This document shows, piece by piece, positions 29,827-39,026 of a stretch of DNA of 64,000 nt. The stretch's first letter is position 1. Each line of letters begins with the position of its first letter. The translations under genes were made by a program, and so were the position numbers. Origin of the DNA: Tellurirhabdus bombi (GTDB taxonomy: Bacteria > Bacteroidota > Bacteroidia > Cytophagales > Spirosomataceae); contig NZ_CP090557.1 in NCBI RefSeq assembly GCF_021484805.1, positions 4,600,001 to 4,664,000 of the forward strand, given 5' to 3'. The notes beneath the pieces were generated by a model. It made no database searches, was not told where the DNA came from, and saw only the letters and a program-made list of their open reading frames with translations.

Positions 29827-32816
29827 GCATGATTTCCACCCCCCGTTTTATAGTAAATCCGGAAGACTCTGTTTGCCCCCGCAAATAGCTCACTAGGAGG
29901 CATCTGAAACGTAATGGCAAAGGTTTTACCCCGGTAGTGACGCGTGTTGGCCAATACGTCCGGTGCGGTGCCGTGGTTGCCACCGTCATTCGCCCAACTT
30001 CCATCCGCGCGCAATCCCAGATAGGTAGCATTGCCAAATAACTGTACGGATATGCCGGTCGCCTCACCTGGAATCGCACCCACCAGCGTATAGGTCTTGC
30101 CCGCGTAGGTACTATCGAAATTGCCTGATGCCTGCGCATAAGCCTGGTTGGAATCAACTGTCGTTAGGTTCGAACCGTACTTTTCGGAGTAGTTGTTGTT
30201 CACAACGTTGCCCACGATGGTGAATTCGCGTATATCTATCTCCGTTGTGTTTTGCAGCCGATACAGCCCGTAGTAGCCCGCCTGGAATGGCTTGTAGATT
30301 TCTTTTCCGATCGCGATCGATTTGATCAACTTACCATTAATATTCTCCACGTAACGCTGTAAGAGGTTGATTTTCTCGACGGGAATTTCCCCCGCCACAT
30401 AGGCGCTGGGGATCAGGTCGCGCAATTTATCCAGCTGACGCCCAGGAATACAAGCGTGATCGGTGGGCGTTAGGTAGAACCCATAAATCTTGCTGGCGGA
30501 TAGCGTGATTAACGGAAAAGCGCCCCCGATGGCTTCGACTGTATAGTGGCAGACCATCGTTGTGTCTGACTCATTCTTGATGGAAAAACCAGTCGTCAGT
30601 GCGTGGGCTGGTGTAAACAATACCCCCTTACTGTATTGATTCAGCACCACCGTGTTCGAGTTGTTGTTCAGTCGAACCGAAGCCGTCCCCTTGCCGATAA
30701 TGAGTGTAATCGTGAAAATAACTGGATTGCTGGCCGCGTTACTGATACTGAATCCGAAGTTGTTGAAGGTGAACGTTCCATACGTTCCGTTTCCATCAGT
30801 TAAGCCGGTCGCGATCAGGTTGTTCACTTCAGGCAGGTAATTGATCTCTTCAGCACAGGCCCAAACCGCCTCGTTATCCCCCGAAGCGACGTGTGTCGAA
30901 ATGCCCACGTTTCGGTACGTGTTCAAGGCACCGTAGGCGTTTTTAAGCGTTCGCTGTGTGCCAATTAGCCCTACATACGATTCGGCGTATAGCTTGGCGC
31001 TGGTTGAAAGCGCGGTTCGCGGTCGGTTGTTCAGCAACGCCACGTCGAATGCTTCGCCTTGTTTTCCGTCAAAATTCAGCCCCGTAGCCGCGTGGAGCAT
31101 ATCCAATTCAGGCGCGTAACCCACGTTATTGGGGTGGATGAAATCACCCGCATAGGTTCCCGCCGCAACGTTTAGGTTGGTAACGCTGTAGTAGCGTTTC
31201 GCCAGCCGATCCAGTTCAACCAGGTCCGTAGTCATCAGGCCGCTTTTTGCGTGCCAGTCCAGCACCGTCACGTTCGGTTTTCCGCGCTGATCCAATAGGA
31301 GTTGCCGGTGCTTCAGGAAGTTTTGGTAGCTACCACTGGCGGGCATGGACATATGCCCGCCCATTTCCACGACCGCGATTAATTGTATACCAAGCTCGTT
31401 GCATCTTCGAACAATGTATTCGATGCCCGGCTTGTAGTAATCATCAAAAAGGCTAGCTGGTCGGCCCGCATCGTTCACCAGATGGTGGAGGAAAATTACC
31501 TTTGGCTTAATAGTGGCATTAAAACCAAAGGCTGCGTCGATGCCATTCCAGCCCTGAATGGCAATCCCATCGATTTGGTTATACTCTTTCCCCTTCAGGG
31601 TTAGGTAGTTGTTAATCGCACTACCTCCGTAACTACCATCAACGATATACAAACCAGGCCGATCCAGACAAACGTCGTGGCTCTCAATATAGACCGTTCC
31701 CACCATGTTCTTGATCTCAACCGTGTGCATTCCCGCGCTAGGCCACGTAAGCGTAACCTCTTGTCCGTATGCCTGTGCGCCCGCGCAACTTACTGTCTGT
31801 TTCAGCACACCGTCCGCCCACACTTCGAAGGTGCCGCCCCCTATTTCTTTTGAATAGCGAAGCACATACCGCTTCATGTTGTGTTGGAATTTTAGGGTTT
31901 GGGAGCCAGCTTTGCTCACAAGACGCGAGAAAACGTGGCCGCCAAAAACCTGATAATCCCAGCCTAACGAAGCGAGCGAGCCACCTGTAGATCCTAGATG
32001 TCTGGTTTGGTTTCCCGAATCGCCAAGTATCTTGGTAGCAGAAGCAAAAAAGTGTTTCGGTGCCGAATTCGAATTATTGAGAATGCTGGTGCCAATAAGG
32101 CGCACTTCGACCGTCTCAGTACCCGCGAATTGAAAAGCGCTGAAATTGGCGAGTGTCTGGGTCTTGGAAGCCGTCATTTGCTCGACCGAAAGCGTTAGGT
32201 TCAGCGCCGCAGATACGGCAAGGTCTTTAGACTGGGTTGCCGTTACGGCCGCCGCTTGGGTGTTTTGCGCCAATTGCTGAAGTTCAGGGGTCATGCCGCC
32301 CGTTGGCCCACGAAAATCTATGGCATTCGCTTTGTTAACGACATACTCCGATAAGCCGAGATATTTGCCCACATCAGCAGTCGGAGCTGTACCTTCACCG
32401 CCGATATAACCAGATAACTTTAAAACTCTTCGCTCACCATCGAATTCTGTAGTATACCAAGGCGTCCAGCCTTTAAAACCCGGCGCCCCTTTATCACCAG
32501 GCAAACCCTGCCCTCCGCGAATGTCGATTGCATCTTCTACTTTAACCACAAACCCCGATGCTCCAACATAGACCGGAGCTGCTGGTTTATTTACTTCCCC
32601 ACCATACCAGTCTGTTACCTTTAAGACAAGCCGATCCCCATCTTCAACAATTGCGTGTCTGGGCGTCCACCCTGAATGAGTTTCTGCTGCTTTGGTATAT
32701 ATCCGATCACCAGCTTGCTTTAGAATTGTGCGTAAATCGGAGGGCGTAATTGAACGCGTTACATTGTCGGGAAGTAAGTCATCAACGACTTTGTAGTATT
32801 CTTCGAGCGGAGTCAT
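29775..32816 (-). CDS. Tail fibre/spike with SGNH hydrolase domain
   Basis: 1013 residues. The N-terminus has two similar units (GWTPRHAIVEDGDRLVLKV and GWTPWYTTEFDGERRVLKL) and collagen-like GLPGDKGAPGFKG. The centre (about 385-580) has SGNH/GDSL hydrolase blocks: Ser in VDGSYGG, HHLVND and the DxxH in DFIHPNN. Such domains remove acetyl groups from surface glycans. The C-terminus is beta-rich. It should recognise and trim host polysaccharide during adsorption. Confidence 0.72.
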   Translation of the reverse strand: MTPLEEYYKVVDDLLPDNVTRSITPSDLRTILKQAGDRIYTKAAETHSGWTPRHAIVEDGDRLVLKVTDWYGGEVNKPAAPVYVGASGFVVKVEDAIDIRGGQGLPGDKGAPGFKGWTPWYTTEFDGERRVLKLSGYIGGEGTAPTADVGKYLGLSEYVVNKANAIDFRGPTGGMTPELQQLAQNTQAAAVTATQSKDLAVSAALNLTLSVEQMTASKTQTLANFSAFQFAGTETVEVRLIGTSILNNSNSAPKHFFASATKILGDSGNQTRHLGSTGGSLASLGWDYQVFGGHVFSRLVSKAGSQTLKFQHNMKRYVLRYSKEIGGGTFEVWADGVLKQTVSCAGAQAYGQEVTLTWPSAGMHTVEIKNMVGTVYIESHDVCLDRPGLYIVDGSYGGSAINNYLTLKGKEYNQIDGIAIQGWNGIDAAFGFNATIKPKVIFLHHLVNDAGRPASLFDDYYKPGIEYIVRRCNELGIQLIAVVEMGGHMSMPASGSYQNFLKHRQLLLDQRGKPNVTVLDWHAKSGLMTTDLVELDRLAKRYYSVTNLNVAAGTYAGDFIHPNNVGYAPELDMLHAATGLNFDGKQGEAFDVALLNNRPRTALSTSAKLYAESYVGLIGTQRTLKNAYGALNTYRNVGISTHVASGDNEAVWACAEEINYLPEVNNLIATGLTDGNGTYGTFTFNNFGFSISNAASNPVIFTITLIIGKGTASVRLNNNSNTVVLNQYSKGVLFTPAHALTTGFSIKNESDTTMVCHYTVEAIGGAFPLITLSASKIYGFYLTPTDHACIPGRQLDKLRDLIPSAYVAGEIPVEKINLLQRYVENINGKLIKSIAIGKEIYKPFQAGYYGLYRLQNTTEIDIREFTIVGNVVNNNYSEKYGSNLTTVDSNQAYAQASGNFDSTYAGKTYTLVGAIPGEATGISVQLFGNATYLGLRADGSWANDGGNHGTAPDVLANTRHYRGKTFAITFQMPPSELFAGANRVFRIYYKTGGGNHAWLDGWALCEGSKATVY

Positions 32817-32855
32817 GGAGTTAATTTGGATGACAGAGCAATATTAGCTTCAATA

Positions 32856-32873
32856 GTTAATATTACTATTAAC
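32856..32873 (-). promoter_or_regulatory. Operator-like palindrome
   Basis: Minus strand GTTAATAGTAATATTAAC, one mismatch from consensus, followed by CTATTG resembling a weak -7 box, upstream of the fibre gene at 32816. Confidence 0.6.
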
Positions 32874-32919
32874 AGTCGAAATTTATTAAAAATTTTCATT
32901 CTATTTGTTACCCAGTTGC

Positions 32920-35670
32920 CTAATTGAATTGATCAGGATTAAATTCTGGCCCGAATGCTCCTTCCCCAAGATCAACCGGATGATTATGCCATTTTGATAC
33001 ACTACTATCTACCGTCACTAGTTTAACTTCAATACGTACTTTGCTACCAGCATCAAGCATTAAGGTTTTATCCAATCGGTTTAATGAATGTGGGTTGGTA
33101 AGCAGTCGACCACGATCCACTTCATTTACGTACACAATTACCTCCAACTGCTCAGTAACGCTTTCAACCATGAGCCGGTAGGCATTCGCCACTACCACCT
33201 GATTTGTTTTGATCCGGGACAGTGTACCATCGTTTTCTAACCAGCAAGTCAATTCAGCGCAAACCGACTCAATGTATACGTAGCCGCCGTTGGTTGCTGC
33301 AACTTTGTTCGACCAGAAATCCGTTTCGACCAGTATAGCATTTCCGTTCATCAATCGTTGTATACCAATTGGCGCACTTTGCTGATAGTCGCCTTCACAA
33401 CGCACCGAATAATGATCAATGAGCAGGTTTCGGTGTTTGAGGGCGGCCCAGAGTGCCAGGTGAAAACTTTCCGGCATGGCACGGGTTGTCAGATTCCGAG
33501 TCAGAGCACCGCTTGTTCGGTCGCGTACCATTTCGTGATTTAAGGTTGACCACAAGTTTTCCTCCTGACGAATCCGGCCTTCACCAATGTAGACTGGCAG
33601 ACGAAGTTGCTGGAAAAAGCCCGGCTCGTGGTAATCGTAGCCAAAAACCGAAGAATCATCCCGGTACCGAATTAAGGCAGTTTCTTCGTCGTCTTCGTCC
33701 ATCACATCCAGCCGGTTCGACTGGGCGACAACCTTCTTTGCTTTTGAGTCCCAAAGCACAAGCGAATATTGGCCTGGCTCCAGATCATCAGGAATCAATA
33801 CCTCAGCAATTACCTGCGCGTGTTGGCCGGCCCAGGTTGCGCCTTCAATCACATCGATATCCGCAATGTTGGTTTCATCGTATAGCAGCCCTGGTATGGC
33901 GTAGGCCGTCACCGGCTGATTTTCCGGAACGTCGAACGTGAACGGGTGCGTTGCATAGCCGAGTTTTCGGGCAATATCCTTTACTGTATCGGTTTCCTGA
34001 GCGACAACACGAGCATCCTGCAAACGAAACTCATTGTTGCGGCGAATGGACGAACCGATAATGATGCTGTATCGATCTCGTTTGTGACTGGCTACGGTTG
34101 TCTTTCCAGTCAGAGTAAGAACTGGATTGTTCGTGTTCTGATAGGTGCGCACGCCGGGCAAAATGGTTATTGTGGGAGTCTGACCCTGTGGTACGGCAAC
34201 CAGGTTAAAGAAAGCGTCAATCGTTGCCTTTGTATCGTTATCTGAAGCAACTTTGGTAATGGTCGTCATGCCGGGTGCCGAAATCTGGTAGAGATTCCCC
34301 GGCTGCACATCAGCCGCTACTTTGCCCTGGTACGTATCAAAACCGCCTCCGTTGTTTCCCGTGTAAGCTAACTCCAAGCGGGGCCGGTTCGTATTGTCCA
34401 GCACATAACTTCCTCTGGTAACCGCATACGGCACCGGCGTTCCACTCACAACAGTCAGTTTACCATCTGATACGCCAAGTGCTTTTAAAATTGCAATGGG
34501 AAGTTCATTGCCAACGGCGGTGTAGGATATTGAGCCAAGTTTGTAAACATTGCCGCTTTCAATGTCATCCCCAACAATAACCTGAAAAGTATCCATGCTG
34601 GCCACGGTAATTGTCTCCAGCTTTCGGGCGTTTAGTGCTGGTTGGTTGGTGTTGTATTCAATAACCGAACCCAGGCCAACGCGCACCGGCGCGTAACCGA
34701 GCTTGAAGCGCTCCGAATGATGGAATCGAATTTCCAGTTCGTTCCCGTCATCGACAACCGAAACCGGCGTGTAGGGATTATTGATAAAGAAATTCCGGAT
34801 TGCGCGGACGTAGTCAGGAAGGCTTGTCTGCTGTCCTTTGAAGGTACCGCCAAGCGTGCGCGTAGTAATCTTGGGAGTATCGGCAAATACACCAATTACC
34901 TGCACCTCCACCAGTTGAAAGCGGTAATACGGATCACCGGCCGAAATGTACCGTAACTTGGTCGCCTGCACACGCACGTAGCGGCCACGAGTATTGATAC
35001 TAAATTCCTGGGGCGTTGACACTTCAACCGCGTTAGTTCTCGTTACGACAGTTTGCCAGGTCGCATAATCATCCGACACATCAATCGTAAAGTCGATTGG
35101 ATAACCCTGCGTGGTCACTGGCACCAGAATTACCTGGTCAATCTCAGCTACTTTCCCCAAATCGACAACCACGTATTCCGTATGATTGGGGTTAGTTAAA
35201 AAGGTGTCCGAAGACCAGCCAAATTTCCCGATCTGAGAAGTTAAAAGACCATCTGTTAGATTGGCCGCCGCCCAAAACTCACCCGCTTCACTACTGGAAA
35301 GTACAGGCTTACCAATCGACAGGATGCGTTTAACTTCCTGGGGTGTTGGCACATCACATTCCAAAGCAAATTGCCGGTGTTCGCCTTGTGGGGCCGAATT
35401 CACGCGCAACCGAATCAGACTGCTTGTCTCGCCTAGCTGGGGCCGAAGTGTTCCGATCGCTTGGGGCAAAACTTCTTCTGCATTGCAGGGAAGTAATCGA
35501 ATCTGAAGCCGGTCGTAGTCCACGCCTCCGAGGTCTGAGCGCGGTACCAGAAAACGCAGGAGATCACCTGGCACCGCAGGCAATTCGTAATGATTCAGCG
35601 CAGGCTGATTGTAATTCTTCTCGCAGTTTACGAGGGAGAAAAAACGCAGGAAATGAATGAATTTATTCAT
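32920..35670 (-). CDS. Tail protein with discoidin (F5/8 type C) domain
   Basis: 916 residues. Residues about 115-265 (KPVLSSSEAGEFWAAANLTD, WSSDTFLTNPNHTEYVVVDL, RYVRVQATKL) are a discoidin-type carbohydrate-binding domain. The rest contains repeated beta modules and a C-terminal domain. Large tail proteins in this position form the baseplate or tip. Its ATG overlaps the previous stop (ATGA). Confidence 0.7.
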   Translation of the reverse strand: MNKFIHFLRFFSLVNCEKNYNQPALNHYELPAVPGDLLRFLVPRSDLGGVDYDRLQIRLLPCNAEEVLPQAIGTLRPQLGETSSLIRLRVNSAPQGEHRQFALECDVPTPQEVKRILSIGKPVLSSSEAGEFWAAANLTDGLLTSQIGKFGWSSDTFLTNPNHTEYVVVDLGKVAEIDQVILVPVTTQGYPIDFTIDVSDDYATWQTVVTRTNAVEVSTPQEFSINTRGRYVRVQATKLRYISAGDPYYRFQLVEVQVIGVFADTPKITTRTLGGTFKGQQTSLPDYVRAIRNFFINNPYTPVSVVDDGNELEIRFHHSERFKLGYAPVRVGLGSVIEYNTNQPALNARKLETITVASMDTFQVIVGDDIESGNVYKLGSISYTAVGNELPIAILKALGVSDGKLTVVSGTPVPYAVTRGSYVLDNTNRPRLELAYTGNNGGGFDTYQGKVAADVQPGNLYQISAPGMTTITKVASDNDTKATIDAFFNLVAVPQGQTPTITILPGVRTYQNTNNPVLTLTGKTTVASHKRDRYSIIIGSSIRRNNEFRLQDARVVAQETDTVKDIARKLGYATHPFTFDVPENQPVTAYAIPGLLYDETNIADIDVIEGATWAGQHAQVIAEVLIPDDLEPGQYSLVLWDSKAKKVVAQSNRLDVMDEDDEETALIRYRDDSSVFGYDYHEPGFFQQLRLPVYIGEGRIRQEENLWSTLNHEMVRDRTSGALTRNLTTRAMPESFHLALWAALKHRNLLIDHYSVRCEGDYQQSAPIGIQRLMNGNAILVETDFWSNKVAATNGGYVYIESVCAELTCWLENDGTLSRIKTNQVVVANAYRLMVESVTEQLEVIVYVNEVDRGRLLTNPHSLNRLDKTLMLDAGSKVRIEVKLVTVDSSVSKWHNHPVDLGEGAFGPEFNPDQFN

Positions 35671-37556
35671 GTGTACAGGACAAGAGTTACAGTATCACCT
35701 TCTTGGCTTCGTCGCCATGAGGCATCCATGAGCAGGCCGGTTTTCCAGGCTCCGGTAACAGGGCTAAAAAATTCAATGTGATCTCCTAGCTGTCGATAGC
35801 GTACCATGGACAGAGGTGCTTCCAGCGTTGTCAGGTTAGAGCCGATTAAAGCAGTACTTGGAAGCATAGCAGCCGATTCACTAAGCAAGTCAGAATCATA
35901 GCTGATTTGAGCGCTGGCATTGCCCGTTGCCGATTCCATAACCAGTTGGCCGCATCCGATCAGCAAGGAGGCCCACCGCGAAAGATTGCGCCGGGGCGTA
36001 ATACGCAGATTTAAGGCGTTTTCTGGCTCTAAAATTCCTGTGATGAAGTCAACAGCCTCTAAACGCTCATTATGCCAGCCAGTAGGCTTTTTGTGCGCAC
36101 AAATCAGGAAAAGCGATTCGTCGTAAGTGTCGGCTTTGGTGCTTGATGCCGTATCAGCCTGATATTGTTTCCGGCGCTGTTCCTCAATCAATGTACCAGA
36201 CGCAATCAGCTTCGAACGCAGATCCAGCGATTTGCGCACGGTTGTAATGCCAGTCCGGTATTGTCGCAAGGAGTTTACTTCGTTCCCGGAGGCCAATGAT
36301 TCACCCTGCCACGTTTCGTAGCCGACCAGCACCTCAGAAAACAGCATTTCAAGGTTTGGTACCTCCCGAAAACTATTCAGCTCTTTGATGCGCGAAACGC
36401 CTTGAAACTGCTTTTTCTCGACGACAACCCGATCACCAACGACGTCCGTTTTGAGGTTGAAAATCCGGTCTAGCGATTCGAACAAGTCCTGATAATTGGT
36501 AACGACAGGCTTGACAACTCCCCGCAGGTTTGCCCCGTTGGTCACAAGCAGGCTACTCCCCGGGCCGGTCGCGAAGAAATCCGATTTCAATGTCAGTGAG
36601 CCGCCCGACGCTCGGTTAACCAGGTGAGCAAGTAATGAACCAGCGGTCAGGCAACCAGCGAAAGAATCCGGGACATTGATCGACTCCCGGACGGTTATTG
36701 CCGTGTCGGAATGGTAGGCAAACGTGTAGCTGCTGATCTGATTGGTACTGTACCATTCCAACCAAAGCTTTTCGTTCGGCGGCACAACGGCCGTGATGCT
36801 CACTACCGCCGCAATTAATTCAGGCGAATTTGTCACGGAGAATGTACCCACGGGTATAGGTTCCAGGCCTCCGACGCGAACGCGCAGCATCGGTGTCAGG
36901 CTGGTACTGGCCGAAGCATCCAACTTGATCATTCCCGTAATAATCAGGCTTTGCGGATGATCCGTCGTATTCTGGTACAACTCCGTATTTTTCTCAGGGC
37001 GGTCAACGCTCAGTAACGTTCCCGGCACTGGCTGTTCCCGTTCGTCTTTCTTCCGCATTGGGACGCTGTGCGTTAGCGTTAACGGTGCACCGAAAGGAGC
37101 TGAGCCACGTACGGTTGAAATGTCAGGATTGAGCGTATAGGTTGCGGCCCCAGATAAACGCCGGGCGTGCAGGTAGACACTGGTATCAGCATCGATGCTG
37201 TAACGCGTTGTCAGATTGGCTTCAAATTCTGCAATCCCTTTCGGGTCACGAAGCGCAACAGAAATGCGCTCCCCATCGTCGGAATACTGGCTATAATCAA
37301 TTGCCCCATCATAAGCCGTTTCGATTCCGTCCATAATCCGAAAGCGAGTTTGAGCCTGAACACTGCTTTTCTTGTAGCGGTCCCGGAGCAACCGAACGGC
37401 TTTTGCCTCCGAAAATGTAACACTTCCTAAGCCTTCGACGTAGCCAATACTGCGATAGAGAAACCCCCAATAGCGGCGGTTTCGCTCTTTTCGGAACTTA
37501 AGCCCATCCGATTGGAGTGGGCTTTCAATTTCCAGTTCGTCTAGCAGGTATTTCAT
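35667..37556 (-). CDS. Tail tip/baseplate protein
   Basis: 629 residues. No domain recognised with certainty. It follows the tape measure region and precedes the tail-binding proteins, the place of distal tail or tail-associated hub proteins. Beta-rich with SFREVPNLEMLFSEVLVGYE and a C-terminus HIEFFSPVTGAWKTGLLMDA. A long inverted repeat and a -7 box lie just upstream. Confidence 0.5.
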   Translation of the reverse strand: MKYLLDELEIESPLQSDGLKFRKERNRRYWGFLYRSIGYVEGLGSVTFSEAKAVRLLRDRYKKSSVQAQTRFRIMDGIETAYDGAIDYSQYSDDGERISVALRDPKGIAEFEANLTTRYSIDADTSVYLHARRLSGAATYTLNPDISTVRGSAPFGAPLTLTHSVPMRKKDEREQPVPGTLLSVDRPEKNTELYQNTTDHPQSLIITGMIKLDASASTSLTPMLRVRVGGLEPIPVGTFSVTNSPELIAAVVSITAVVPPNEKLWLEWYSTNQISSYTFAYHSDTAITVRESINVPDSFAGCLTAGSLLAHLVNRASGGSLTLKSDFFATGPGSSLLVTNGANLRGVVKPVVTNYQDLFESLDRIFNLKTDVVGDRVVVEKKQFQGVSRIKELNSFREVPNLEMLFSEVLVGYETWQGESLASGNEVNSLRQYRTGITTVRKSLDLRSKLIASGTLIEEQRRKQYQADTASSTKADTYDESLFLICAHKKPTGWHNERLEAVDFITGILEPENALNLRITPRRNLSRWASLLIGCGQLVMESATGNASAQISYDSDLLSESAAMLPSTALIGSNLTTLEAPLSMVRYRQLGDHIEFFSPVTGAWKTGLLMDASWRRSQEGDTVTLVLYT

Positions 37557-37617
37557 AGCGCTTCTTGTTGATTGGTAGACTCTAATCTGATGAATCGACT
37601 AGAAATGATAGCCCACA

Positions 37618-37679
37618 AATATAAATGGTGTTAATAATAAGTTTTCTATGGAAAACTTATTATTAACACCATTTATATT
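37618..37679. repeat. Long perfect inverted repeat at the tail-operon/nuclease boundary
   Basis: Perfect 29-bp arms around TATG, core GTTTTCTATGGAAAAC, outer GTTAATAATAA half-sites. On the minus strand TATATTTG at 37616-37623 fits the -7 box for the tail gene at 37556, so the repeat covers that promoter. A related, imperfect copy lies at 44151-44190. Confidence 0.7.
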
Positions 37680-37746
37680 ATCAATACCGCTTGCTTCTAT
37701 GATTATCCTTTGACGTAGAATCTTTAGCTCTACTCAAATATTAATT

Positions 37747-37754
37747 TAACTTTG
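37747..37754 (+). promoter_or_regulatory. Promoter -7 box of the Mrr-like gene
   Basis: TAACTTTG matches TAnnTTTG. Because it lies here, transcription starts after the upstream TTG codon at 37752 and the ATG at 37779 is the likely translation start. No clear -33 TTG at the right distance. Confidence 0.55.
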
Positions 37755-37778
37755 GATGCAGTCACAAAGAATATAAAG

Positions 37779-39008
37779 ATGAAAACCATTGGCCCATTGC
37801 ACCTAGAAGATCTAGAGCCACATCGCTTCGAGGATCTAGTACGTCAACTTCTTTATGATTTCCGAAACTGGGCAGAGATAGAAGCTGTTGGACGATCTGG
37901 TTCAGATCATGGTTTTGATGCAAGGGCGCGAGAAGCTTCCATTCTGAACTTTGATCAGGAGGCCAATTATGATGATGAATCAAATACGTCCGAACAAGTT
38001 CCGACTGCACCTGATAGGGTTTGGGTCGTTCAATGCAAACGTGAGAAAAGTATTGGTCCAAGTAAATTAGCTTCTTATATGGCTGATCTTCCAGATACTC
38101 AGCAGCACGGCCTTTACGGTGTTGTTTTCGTAGCAGCCTGCGATTTTTCTTTTGCAGCAAGAGAAGCCTTTAGGGACGCAGCAAGAGAAAAAGGATATGC
38201 AGAAGCTTACTTATGGGGCAAGGGTGAAATTGAAGATCAGCTCTTTCAACCCAAAAATGACCACTTGCTATTTGCCTATTTTGGTATCTCACTCCAGACA
38301 AGGAAAAGAGGCATCACCACATCCGTTAGAGCAAAATTAGCCGCCAAGCGTAAGGTTGTTAGAGTTTTAGAGGAGAACTACAAAGACAGATTTGTGTTAG
38401 TAAGAGATGCTAGTGACGAGCGATATCCTCATGCTGATGGCAATAAACTTCCTGGACAACGCTTACGTGGTCGTTGGTGGTTGCTCAAATTCGAAGCTGT
38501 ATATGCACAAGGTGTTTTATTTAAACTCAAAGATATACCTGCGTACCTTGCAGACGATCAAAAGTCTTGGGACTATATGTACATTGACAGTTTAGATATG
38601 GCTCTAGCACTCCCTTCCGAGAATTATTGGACAACTCAGGACACAGACCTTTTTTCTCCATCTTTGCATAAAGATCATTTGAATTACATGGAGGTTTGGT
38701 CAGAACTACCGGACAAAAGCAAAGCTACATATCTAGAATTTGGTATAATACCCTATGAAAACATCATTGACATTGATGAAAGAGGTGACCAGTATTTTGA
38801 AGGCCCGCATTTATATATCTTACCTTATGAGTCTTTAAATGGACCTTTTAAAGACGGTACACGGTCTTATGTTGAGCTAGATAACAGTTGGGATAATTTT
38901 CACGTTGAAGCGCTCCCAGAGAACCGAATAAGCTGGTTCCATAATGTAAAAGAACAAGCTGAAAAGATTCGCGCAGAACGCGAGAACGGATTAAGCACTG
39001 GCTCCTAA
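37779..39008 (+). CDS. Mrr-like restriction endonuclease domain protein (cargo)
   Basis: 409 residues. The N-terminal 150 residues form an Mrr-type PD-(D/E)XK nuclease: FEDLVRQLL with Glu18, GRSGSDHGFDARA with Asp47, and VVQCKREK with Gln85 and Lys87. The remaining 250 residues are a domain I do not recognise, possibly a sensor. It is inverted within the late tail operon, has its own promoter and is flanked by inverted repeats on both sides. Likely a defence gene against other phages or modified DNA; a phage function is possible. Confidence 0.75.
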   Translation: MKTIGPLHLEDLEPHRFEDLVRQLLYDFRNWAEIEAVGRSGSDHGFDARAREASILNFDQEANYDDESNTSEQVPTAPDRVWVVQCKREKSIGPSKLASYMADLPDTQQHGLYGVVFVAACDFSFAAREAFRDAAREKGYAEAYLWGKGEIEDQLFQPKNDHLLFAYFGISLQTRKRGITTSVRAKLAAKRKVVRVLEENYKDRFVLVRDASDERYPHADGNKLPGQRLRGRWWLLKFEAVYAQGVLFKLKDIPAYLADDQKSWDYMYIDSLDMALALPSENYWTTQDTDLFSPSLHKDHLNYMEVWSELPDKSKATYLEFGIIPYENIIDIDERGDQYFEGPHLYILPYESLNGPFKDGTRSYVELDNSWDNFHVEALPENRISWFHNVKEQAEKIRAERENGLSTGS

Positions 39009-39026
39009 AGCCGCCCCCGGCTTTAG
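39005..39026. terminator. Hairpin between convergent nuclease and tape measure genes
   Basis: CTAAAGCCG and CGGCTTTAG form perfect 9-bp arms with loop CCCC, overlapping both stop codons. It could serve both strands. Confidence 0.65.
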
